A stretch of 64,000 bases of DNA. Origin: a virus. The stretch lies in the IMG/VR virus record IMGVR_UViG_3300042374_000500, positions 1 to 64,000 of that record. One strand, given 5' to 3'. A program made the position numbers and the translations under genes. Below, one piece after another: positions 1 through 5,177 of the stretch. The notes under the pieces are model-generated. The model did not search any database, was not told the origin of the DNA, and worked only from the letters and a program-made list of their open reading frames with translations. Within the stretch, counting starts at the first letter, position 1; the number at the start of each line of letters is the position of its first letter.

Positions 1-6
1 GGGATT

Positions 7-81
7 TGTAGCTACATTGAGGTAAAATAAGCCATATTTTGTAGCTACATTTGGAATAATTAACTTAACTTTGTAGCTACA
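7..81. promoter_or_regulatory. Three identical palindromic operator-like sites
   Basis: The perfect 10-bp palindrome TGTAGCTACA occurs at 7-16, 40-49 and 72-81, each time preceded by TT (TTTGTAGCTACA). The copies are 33 and 32 bp apart, about three helical turns, so they face the same side of the DNA. The last copy overlaps the -7 promoter box of the next gene. I found no other perfect copy in the window. The layout is that of an operator array for a dimeric repressor, and the first gene downstream encodes a ribbon-helix-helix protein that may bind here. Confidence 0.75.
66..73 (+). promoter_or_regulatory. Promoter -7 box (TAACTTTG)
   Basis: TAACTTTG fits the Bacteroidetes -7 consensus TAnnTTTG and lies 17 nt before the ATG at 91. 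The -33 TTTG is unclear: candidates at 38-41 and 50-53 give spacers that are slightly too long or too short. The box overlaps the third palindrome, so a protein bound there would block transcription. Confidence 0.6.
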
Positions 82-90
82 ATTAAAATT

Positions 91-381
91 ATGGCAAAAA
101 GTAAACCAATTGGAGTTAGATTTGACTTATATAAGTTGGATATGATTCAAAAAGAGCAAAATTTGACATCTGTTCAGCAAGTAGTGAATTATTTAATGGA
201 TAATTATGGCAAAATAAAGCCCGTAGAGGAGGTTTTACCAATTAAGCCGATAGAATATCCAAAAAAAGCACAAAAGACCGAAATAAAGCCCCAAAATGGC
301 AAAGCGGAACCTCCTAAAGGATTAACTGGAATAGATTTAGCTATTTGGAAGTCTGAAAATAAAAATAAAGTTGTAAATTAG
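91..381 (+). CDS. Ribbon-helix-helix DNA-binding protein
   Basis: This 96-residue protein has an N-terminal region that reads as a ribbon-helix-helix (Arc/CopG/MetJ-like) fold: a basic beta strand around residues 4-12 (KPIGVRFD), a helix around 14-23 and a second helix around 27-40 after TSVQQ. RHH proteins bind DNA as dimers of dimers on tandem palindromes. The second half is Lys/Pro-rich and probably disordered. The gene follows three tandem palindromes, so autorepression is a reasonable inference. There is no toxin-like partner, which argues against an antitoxin role. It is likely co-transcribed with the next two small genes. Confidence 0.65.
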   Translation: MAKSKPIGVRFDLYKLDMIQKEQNLTSVQQVVNYLMDNYGKIKPVEEVLPIKPIEYPKKAQKTEIKPQNGKAEPPKGLTGIDLAIWKSENKNKVVN

Positions 382-384
382 CGT

Positions 385-540
385 ATGAAAAGTAAATTAA
401 AAATGATGAAAAGAGCAGATGGCTCTTATTCTCGCAGAGGTTTATGGGATAACATTCGTGCAGCTGCTGGTTCTGGTAAAAAACCAACACCTGAAATGTT
501 AAAACAAGAAAAAAAGATTAAAGCACAAGAAAAAAAGTAA
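385..540 (+). CDS. Small basic protein, unknown
   Basis: A 51-residue lysine-rich protein starting MKSKLKMMKRADGSYSRRG and ending in a Lys/Glu run. It begins 3 nt after the stop of the RHH gene and ends 3 nt before the next start, so it is part of the same operon. Its RADGSYSRRGLWDN and GSGKKPT stretches resemble small proteins I associate with aquatic phages, often beside DUF6321 genes as here. No catalytic motif is visible. The function is unknown. Confidence 0.7.
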   Translation: MKSKLKMMKRADGSYSRRGLWDNIRAAAGSGKKPTPEMLKQEKKIKAQEKK

Positions 541-543
541 CTT

Positions 544-828
544 ATGTCTGGAGCTTGGCAAAGAAAAGAGGGTAAAAACCCTGAAGGTGGCTTAAATGCC
601 AAAGGTCGTGCATCTTACAATGCAGAAACAGGCGGCAATTTAAAAGCTCCTGTTAAAGAAGGTACTAACCCTCGTAGGGTTTCGTTTGCAGCTCGTTTTT
701 CTGGTATAACGGGTGCTATGAAAAAACCAAATGGCGAACCTACTCGTAAGGCATTAGCACTTAAAGCTTGGGGATTTGGTAGTGTTGAAGCAGCTCGTAA
801 GTTTGCTAACGCACATAAAAAATCATAA
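544..828 (+). CDS. DUF6321-like small phage protein
   Basis: A 94-residue basic protein with the pattern of the DUF6321 family, which is common in aquatic phages: GAWQRKEGKNPEGGLNAKGR at the start, then GGNLKAPVK, NPRRVSFAARF and a C-terminal RKALALKAWGF with SVEAARKFAN. The conserved basic and aromatic residues suggest nucleic-acid or structural binding, but no activity is established as far as I know. It is the last gene of the short left-end operon and faces the reverse-strand recombination genes across a small hairpin. Confidence 0.75.
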   Translation: MSGAWQRKEGKNPEGGLNAKGRASYNAETGGNLKAPVKEGTNPRRVSFAARFSGITGAMKKPNGEPTRKALALKAWGFGSVEAARKFANAHKKS

Positions 829-852
829 TTTACTTTTATGGTTTAAAGTAAA
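829..852. terminator. A+T-rich bidirectional hairpin
   Basis: TTTACTTT (829-836) pairs with AAAGTAAA (845-852) around an 8-nt loop, directly between the stop codons of two convergent genes (828 and 870). The stem is 8 bp but A+T-rich and lacks a strong U tract, so it is a plausible but weak terminator for both directions. Confidence 0.45.
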
Positions 853-869
853 ATATAAATTATTTTATG

Positions 870-1139
870 TTATTTTTCTTGTGGTGTTTGATCTTCTAAT
901 ATTTTTCTACCCGCATCCGATAATGGTCGTGAAAACAATCTAAGTTTTTTACCAGTATTTGGGCATACGAAAGTAATGCCAGCATCTTGGTATGCTTTTA
1001 ATACTATTTCTAATCCACCATCACCATCAGGACTTGCGCCTACTACATGAGGTTCATCATAATCAAATTGCATACAAAAATCACATCCTTCTGTATAAAC
1101 TTGTATTTCTTTTGGAATTTCTGTTTTTTTCTTTGCCAT
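870..1139 (-). CDS. Unknown early-region protein
   Basis: An 89-residue acidic protein starting MAKKKTEIPKEIQVY. It has a CDFC pair at residues 19-22 and a later CPNTGKK segment, so metal binding is possible but the usual second cysteine pair is missing. It is the last gene of the leftward recombination unit, starting 2 nt after the stop of a small zinc-ribbon gene. I do not recognise the family. Confidence 0.65.
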   Translation of the reverse strand: MAKKKTEIPKEIQVYTEGCDFCMQFDYDEPHVVGASPDGDGGLEIVLKAYQDAGITFVCPNTGKKLRLFSRPLSDAGRKILEDQTPQEK

Positions 1140-1141
1140 AA

Positions 1142-1318
1142 TTATCTTTTTATTTTTGTCATTTTTTCACAATGCGGACATTGTATTTCTTCTAAATATC
1201 TTACTTCAATACTTTCATCAAACCATTTAATCATATCAGTTTCTATAACTGCTACATGATAATTTAAACATGCATCACAAACTATTTCAGCTACTTCATA
1301 TACAACACTAACCTCCAT
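1142..1318 (-). CDS. Small zinc-ribbon protein
   Basis: A 58-residue protein starting MEVSVVYEVAEIVCDAC. Two Cys pairs, CDAC at residues 14-17 and CPHC at 47-50, have the spacing of a zinc ribbon, with His21 and His49 nearby. The start overlaps the end of the upstream gene by 11 nt and the stop lies 2 nt before the next ATG, as in a translationally coupled operon. The function is unknown; small zinc ribbons often bind nucleic acid or proteins. Confidence 0.7.
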   Translation of the reverse strand: MEVSVVYEVAEIVCDACLNYHVAVIETDMIKWFDESIEVRYLEEIQCPHCEKMTKIKR

Positions 1319-1661
1319 CATTTAAATGTTTTATATCTACTATTTTTACTTCCTCTCCATCAATCATTGCATCTAAAGTTGCCTCAATCATCTCTCTTTG
1401 TTCTGGATTTAACAATGCAATTTTTTCTTGGATGGCAGGTATAGCAAATATATCACTATTTATTTCTTTTTTTATGCCAGATCTTACTTGATCAGTTAAA
1501 AATGGATGAGTTACAATATCATTAAACATCCAATTAATTTTACCTACATAAACCTTAAATAATTTTTCACCTTTAGTATCAGGAAATTGTCTACAAAAAT
1601 CCTCAAATTGCTCTTGCGCCATTTTTAGATTTTGGATAGCACTTATGATATTAGCACTCAT
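1308..1661 (-). CDS. Unknown protein in recombination unit
   Basis: A 117-residue, mainly alpha-helical, acidic protein (MSANIISAIQNLKMAQEQFEDF). It overlaps the exonuclease gene by 4 nt (ATGA type), so the two are probably translated together, and an accessory role in recombination or replication is possible. No known motif is visible, and no cysteine clusters or membrane segments are present. Confidence 0.7.
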   Translation of the reverse strand: MSANIISAIQNLKMAQEQFEDFCRQFPDTKGEKLFKVYVGKINWMFNDIVTHPFLTDQVRSGIKKEINSDIFAIPAIQEKIALLNPEQREMIEATLDAMIDGEEVKIVDIKHLNDGG

Positions 1662-2401
1662 TTATTAAAGTTTGTATGTAATTCTTGGATTGTATGTAAA
1701 TATTCTCTTGCTTTTTCTACTTTGTGTTGTATGCGTAAAATATCATCTTCACTTCTCTCAATAGAGAAAAACAATATTCTTTCATTAGCAGGAATGTCTG
1801 CAAATGTCATATTAAATTCAAGTTTCAATGCTTCTTTTACATATTCTGGGCTTTCTTCTGAAATTACATTCATCTTATAAAGCAATGATTTTTTTTCTTG
1901 CTCAATAATTCCAAACGGAGTATCTAATAAACAAAAAACAACATATGCCCTTTTTGCTCCGGTTAGCCACATATAAGATTGCATTTGCCAGTAATATAAA
2001 TTATCAATTTTATCAAGTATATTTCCTGTAAAAGTCCATAAATCATAACTTGACTTTACATCATATATATCAATACCATCAGCATCAACAGCAATTACAT
2101 CCGGGGTGCCAGCTATAAAATCATTTGAATATCTTTCTGTGTTTTTTTCATATTTATTTTCATCCAACCATTTGTAATTGCATAAAAATTTAATCGCTTC
2201 ATCTTCAACTTCATTCCCCTTACGCATTTGCTTTGTGCTAATGTCTTTTTTTCTGCCATACTTTTCGGCAACATAAACTTCAAGTAAATGTTTTTGTGCA
2301 GTTTTAGAAAGCAATCCAGCTTCTTTGTCAGCTTTAGTTACAGGTTCGGTCATTAAATAACCGACAGAGCTTGCTCTGATTAGTGTTTCGTTCCAGTTCA
2401 T
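1658..2401 (-). CDS. YqaJ/lambda-exonuclease-like nuclease
   Basis: A 247-residue PD-(D/E)XK nuclease of the YqaJ viral recombinase type. The catalytic pattern is visible: GNEVEDE (62-68), GTPD (98-101), then YDVKSS (113-118) carrying the D/E-x-K pair, and a QMQSYMWL helix (139-146) typical of the family. Such enzymes resect DNA ends 5' to 3' for phage recombination and replication. A single-strand annealing partner usually sits beside them; none is recognisable here, though the gene just upstream (2401-2760) is a candidate by position. NinG is encoded in the neighbouring unit. Confidence 0.85.
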   Translation of the reverse strand: MNWNETLIRASSVGYLMTEPVTKADKEAGLLSKTAQKHLLEVYVAEKYGRKKDISTKQMRKGNEVEDEAIKFLCNYKWLDENKYEKNTERYSNDFIAGTPDVIAVDADGIDIYDVKSSYDLWTFTGNILDKIDNLYYWQMQSYMWLTGAKRAYVVFCLLDTPFGIIEQEKKSLLYKMNVISEESPEYVKEALKLEFNMTFADIPANERILFFSIERSEDDILRIQHKVEKAREYLHTIQELHTNFNK

Positions 2402-2760
2402 TAAAGTGTGTTTAGTTTTTTGTTATAATGTTCTAATAGTTCAGGATTGCTTTTACTCATTAACTCCCAAGCTTTTAATTCCTCTTTTGTTTTGCAAGAA
2501 TCAATAAATGATTTTGTCTTTTCGGCTAATGTTTGTTTTGACTGAGTAGGAATTACTTCAATAACTTCATCATGATAATACCCTAAGCTTTTTAATCTTT
2601 CTACATTTTGTTTGTGATACTCTTCTACCAACTCTCTTGCAATATCAAGAGCTTTGTTTGCAGACTCACCTTGATTAAGAGAAAATTCAACGCCAATTTT
2701 TTCAGACGAGTAATTGCCTAAATTAAATGTTCTAGTGTAGTTAACGGTTTGGATGTGCAT
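2401..2760 (-). CDS. Unknown protein upstream of exonuclease
   Basis: A 119-residue protein. The first half looks beta-rich (MHIQTVNYTRTFNLGNY ... GVEFSLNQGE) and continues into helices with a Lys/Glu-rich C-terminus. Its stop codon shares one base with the exonuclease start, suggesting coupled translation. The N-terminus resembles small beta-domain proteins that sit next to phage recombination nucleases, but I cannot name the family. An annealing or DNA-binding accessory role is only an inference from position. Confidence 0.65.
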   Translation of the reverse strand: MHIQTVNYTRTFNLGNYSSEKIGVEFSLNQGESANKALDIARELVEEYHKQNVERLKSLGYYHDEVIEVIPTQSKQTLAEKTKSFIDSCKTKEELKAWELMSKSNPELLEHYNKKLNTL

Positions 2761-2765
2761 AATAC

Positions 2766-2963
2766 TTATTTTGATCTTGTTACAATTGTTTTTTCATCAA
2801 TAAATTTAATTTTAAACATTTTACTTTCATGTCCTTTTTTCTTTTTAAGATTTGAAACCATAACCATAACTGATGTGTATGGGTTATCTAATCTAATACT
2901 TTCTCCTAATGTCAAATCAGCCACCTTACTTGAAACTGATTCTGGATCTATTTTTCTTGCCAT
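2766..2963 (-). CDS. Unknown small basic protein
   Basis: A 65-residue lysine-rich protein starting MARKIDPESVSSKVADL. It is the first gene of the leftward unit 2963-870 and is preceded by two tandem copies of the AT-rich promoter-associated motif. Short alternating hydrophobic stretches (SVMVMVSNL, MFKIKFI) suggest a small beta-rich DNA-binding fold, but nothing specific can be recognised. Confidence 0.6.
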   Translation of the reverse strand: MARKIDPESVSSKVADLTLGESIRLDNPYTSVMVMVSNLKKKKGHESKMFKIKFIDEKTIVTRSK

Positions 2964-2981
2964 TTTATATATTTTTTGTAA

Positions 2982-3025
2982 AATTAATTTAATTAAATAT
3001 AATAACCAAAATTAATTTAATTAAA
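2982..3025 (-). promoter_or_regulatory. Tandem AATTAATTTAATTAAA promoter motifs
   Basis: Two perfect copies of AATTAATTTAATTAAA lie at 2982-2997 and 3010-3025, 28 bp apart, just upstream of the leftward gene starting at 2963. On the transcribed strand the distal copy runs into TAATTTTG (3007-3014), which fits the TAnnTTTG -7 box. The same sequence is found at several other operon starts in this window. Confidence 0.5.
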
Positions 3026-3026
3026 A

Positions 3027-3055
3027 ACCCTCCCAGTATAGAAATACAGGAGGGT
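3027..3055 (-). terminator. Rho-independent terminator after ninG
   Basis: ACCCTCC (3027-3033) pairs with GGAGGGT (3049-3055), with an inner GTAT/ATAC stem (3036-3039 with 3044-3047) capped by an AGAA loop. On the reverse strand the stem is followed by TTTTTAATT. It ends the leftward unit 4101-3098 and separates it from the next one. Confidence 0.8.
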
Positions 3056-3097
3056 ATATTTGCTTAAAACCACCAATCTACAATTACTTCTGTAAAA

Positions 3098-3634
3098 TTA
3101 AATAAATTTCTTTTTTACTAAGTTAAGCTTTGCCCTGTATTCTAGGATCAAAGATTTAAGCTCATCTCTTGTTGGTCTTACTGCTTGTCTTGCTATTTCT
3201 CTAAGGTATTCAACTAATGCCCCATTTTCTTTATGTAATTTATATTCAAATTCTTCAATATTACCAGTTTTGAAATAGTTACACTCCATACATTGAGGTC
3301 TGCAGTTTTCATCCATCCATCTAGTTCCAAGATTTGATCTACCCATAAAATGACCGCATTGTATTTCTGCTATAGTATGTTTCTTACCACAAGTATAACA
3401 TTCTACCATACCTGTTTTATCTGCATATTTATTTCTTAAATACTGGCTAAATACATGATCAAGATCTGAAACTAAATTCTGAAAACTTTCTGAATCATCT
3501 TCAAACTCTTCCATTCTTTTTTGCGTAGAAACTACTGTAGCACATTGCTTGCACATCTTTTTAGAAAAATGATAATCAATATTCCCGCAACTAACGCATC
3601 TTTTCTTCTTCACTATTATTGTTGAATTTCTCAT
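3098..3634 (-). CDS. ninG: NinG-like recombination protein
   Basis: A 178-residue protein of the lambda NinG (Rap) family, linked to resolution of recombination intermediates. It has two N-terminal zinc-ribbon pairs (Cys13/16 and Cys28/31), a third pair at Cys79/82, then the family signature CGHF (93-96), TRW (104-106) and NCRPQCMECN (110-119), an HNH-like cysteine/histidine core. The length is close to that of other NinG proteins. Its first 44 nt overlap a small upstream gene in another frame. Confidence 0.88.
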   Translation of the reverse strand: MRNSTIIVKKKRCVSCGNIDYHFSKKMCKQCATVVSTQKRMEEFEDDSESFQNLVSDLDHVFSQYLRNKYADKTGMVECYTCGKKHTIAEIQCGHFMGRSNLGTRWMDENCRPQCMECNYFKTGNIEEFEYKLHKENGALVEYLREIARQAVRPTRDELKSLILEYRAKLNLVKKKFI

Positions 3635-3761
3635 CTTCTTTTAGTTTATGTAGTTTATCATTTATGAACCTAAATTTACCTATGTATTCACCTTTTTTTG
3701 TTACTTCAATTACCATATCTAATCTCTTAGCCATTTCATAAATCAAATCCCTATTCTCCAT
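3591..3761 (-). CDS. Small helical protein nested between neighbours
   Basis: A 56-residue charged protein (MENRDLIYEMAKRLDMVIEV) predicted to be helical. The start overlaps the end of the previous gene by 11 nt and its last 44 nt overlap the ninG start in a different frame, which fits a compact, translationally coupled phage operon. There is no recognised family. The overlap makes the exact ninG start slightly uncertain. Confidence 0.6.
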   Translation of the reverse strand: MENRDLIYEMAKRLDMVIEVTKKGEYIGKFRFINDKLHKLKEDEKFNNNSEEEKMR

Positions 3762-4101
3762 ACTTCTCTTTTAAACTTTGTATCATATGCCAATCTCTTA
3801 TTTCTTCTTCAGACATTTTAATTTCACTTATTAATAAACTATCTTGGTTATAAGTTTGCTTATAATATTCTTCAGCACTCCTCCCATAATTATTTTTTTT
3901 ATTACTTTTATTTGTTGCCAATATATCTTTCATAAATTCCCACGCTTCTACTGCTTCTACATCTTTACTGTTTCTTGCATCTATAATTTGTTGTTTTTCT
4001 TTTTCATATAGATTTTTAGCATTGTTAAGAAACCATATTTTAAATTCATTTAGTTCCATAGAACTATAATGCTCAATTAATTCTTTCATTGCAGTTTTCA
4101 T
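3751..4101 (-). CDS. Unknown helical protein, first gene of ninG unit
   Basis: A 116-residue, mainly helical, charged protein (MKTAMKELIEHYSSMELNEF) with no recognised motif. It is the first gene after a well-formed leftward promoter at 4123-4153, divergent from the replication operon, so it is probably expressed early. The gene ends in an 11-nt overlap with the next small gene. Confidence 0.65.
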   Translation of the reverse strand: MKTAMKELIEHYSSMELNEFKIWFLNNAKNLYEKEKQQIIDARNSKDVEAVEAWEFMKDILATNKSNKKNNYGRSAEEYYKQTYNQDSLLISEIKMSEEEIRDWHMIQSLKEKYGE

Positions 4102-4122
4102 AGGTTATTATTTTTGGTAGGG

Positions 4123-4153
4123 CAAAGATAATTAATTTAATTAAACCACAAAA
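4123..4153 (-). promoter_or_regulatory. Leftward promoter, TTTTG-N18-TATCTTTG
   Basis: On the reverse strand TTTTG (4149-4153) is followed after exactly 18 nt by TATCTTTG (4123-4130), matching both Bacteroidetes boxes. The ATG at 4101 is 21 nt downstream. The spacer contains TTTAATTAAATTAAT, the same spacer found in the promoter at 50846-50875. Confidence 0.75.
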
Positions 4154-4178
4154 TAAATTTAAAAAAAAGTTAAAAAAA

Positions 4179-4209
4179 TTTGGGTATTTAAAAAATAACA
4201 CTATTTTTG
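4179..4209 (+). promoter_or_regulatory. Rightward promoter of the replication operon
   Basis: TTTG (4179-4182), a 19-nt spacer, then TATTTTTG (4202-4209) match the -33 and -7 boxes. Transcription would start near 4216, which excludes the in-frame TTG at 4207 as a start codon and supports the ATG at 4234. It is divergent to the 4123-4153 promoter, so 4102-4233 is a control region between the two early units. Confidence 0.75.
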
Positions 4210-4233
4210 TCATCCAATAATCAAAACAAATTT

Positions 4234-4431
4234 ATGGAAATCAAAACTGAATTAAGGCTTCACGAAAGAATAAAAGAAGCTTTAGATGGCCGTACACAAA
4301 GGTGGCTGTCATTAAATGCAAAGATACCAGAATCGGAATTATCACGAAAGATGCAGGGTAAATTATTATTTACTGATGCAGAAATATCTCGTATTAACGA
4401 GGCGTTGAAAACCGATTTTATAAACGATTAA
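4234..4431 (+). CDS. Cro/CI-type HTH regulator candidate
   Basis: A 65-residue protein (MEIKTELRLHERIKEAL) with a short helix-turn-helix pattern: RTQRWLSLNAKIPESELSRKMQGKLLFTDAEISRINEAL resembles the central helices of XRE/Cro repressors, with SELSRKMQGK as the recognition region. It sits between divergent promoters and is the first gene of the replication operon, a classic place for a transcriptional switch. The start at 4234 was chosen because the upstream TTG lies in the -7 box. Confidence 0.65.
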   Translation: MEIKTELRLHERIKEALDGRTQRWLSLNAKIPESELSRKMQGKLLFTDAEISRINEALKTDFIND

Positions 4432-4441
4432 GATAAAAAAA

Positions 4442-5173
4442 ATGCCAAAAGATACATTCTACTTCTCGCATGATTACAATGCGCGCAATGATGAGAAGAT
4501 AAAAAGACTAATAAGAAAGCATGGCATGATAGGCTATGGTATATTTTGGTCAATAGTAGAGGATTTATATAATAATGCGAACGCATTGCAAACGGATTAC
4601 GATGGCATTGCGTATGATTTAAGAACGGATAGCGATGTTGTTGCATCCGTAGTAAATGACTTTGATTTATTCGTTTTTGATGGTGATTTTTTTGGTAGTA
4701 ATTCGGTACAAGAAAGACTTGATCAGAGGAATATAAAAAGCGAAAGTGCAAGAAAATCAGCAAGTTATAGATGGAATAATGCGAACGCAATGCAAACGCT
4801 ATCCGATAGCAATGCTAAAAAGGAAAGGAAAGGAAAGGAAATAAAAGGAAAGGAAATAAAGGAAATAAACATTTCGTTTGATTCTTTTTGGGATTTGTAT
4901 GACAAGAAAACAGGTGAAAAAGGAAAGCTAACTGAAAAATGGAATAAGTTGTCTGACTCTGAAAGAACAGAAATTATGAGATATATTCCAAATTACAAGA
5001 TTTGCCAGCCTGATAAAAAGTTTAGAAAAGATCCACAAACATTTTTAAACAACAAATCTTGGAATGATGAGCTTATAGGTTCGGGAGAAATACCAAAACA
5101 ACAAATTTATAAAAACGATGACTTTGAGGCGTACAAGAAACGCCAACAAGAATTAGGAAAAACTTTAAATTAA
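4442..5173 (+). CDS. Lin1244/DUF4373-type replication initiator
   Basis: A 243-residue protein whose first ~110 residues match the Lin1244/Lin1753-like (DUF4373) winged-helix domain: DTFYFSHDYNARNDEKI, then LIRKHGMIGYGIFWSIVE and a SARKSASYRW segment. This domain is found at the start of phage and mobile-element replication proteins. The middle is repetitive at the DNA level (see the repeats at 4571-4798 and 4822-4869) and encodes a Lys/Glu-rich linker; the last ~80 residues look like a helicase-loader-type tail. It is followed after 4 nt by the primase-helicase, as initiator and helicase genes usually are. A role in loading that helicase at the origin is inferred. Confidence 0.8.
   Translation: MPKDTFYFSHDYNARNDEKIKRLIRKHGMIGYGIFWSIVEDLYNNANALQTDYDGIAYDLRTDSDVVASVVNDFDLFVFDGDFFGSNSVQERLDQRNIKSESARKSASYRWNNANAMQTLSDSNAKKERKGKEIKGKEIKEINISFDSFWDLYDKKTGEKGKLTEKWNKLSDSERTEIMRYIPNYKICQPDKKFRKDPQTFLNNKSWNDELIGSGEIPKQQIYKNDDFEAYKKRQQELGKTLN
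4571..4798 (+). repeat. 24-bp direct repeat pair inside the initiator gene
   Basis: AATAATGCGAACGCATTGCA followed by AACG (4571-4594) recurs at 4775-4798 with one mismatch, both encoding NNANA(L/M)QT. The copies are 204 bp apart. Shorter related pieces rich in GCAATGC/GCATTGC lie around them. These are iteron-like and could be initiator binding sites. Confidence 0.6.
4822..4869 (+). repeat. Purine-rich GGAAA repeat array
   Basis: Seven GGAAA units occur at 4822, 4827, 4832, 4837, 4847, 4852 and 4861, three of them extended to GGAAATAAA (4837, 4852, 4861). The strand is almost pure A/G over ~50 nt. It lies next to the 24-bp repeats in the initiator gene and could be the easily melted part of an origin, or only the coding sequence of a Lys/Glu linker. 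Confidence 0.55.
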
Positions 5174-5177
5174 TACG

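Noticed and set aside
91-828. Toxin-antitoxin module (RHH antitoxin plus small gene)
   Set aside because: The small genes downstream match phage-type DUF6321 and basic proteins, not any toxin family; autoregulation of an early operon explains the palindromes better.
4207-4233. Upstream TTG start for the small HTH gene
   Set aside because: The TTG is part of the TATTTTTG promoter box and would precede the transcription start. The ATG at 4234 was used. The same logic rejected TTG starts at 47058 and 53822.
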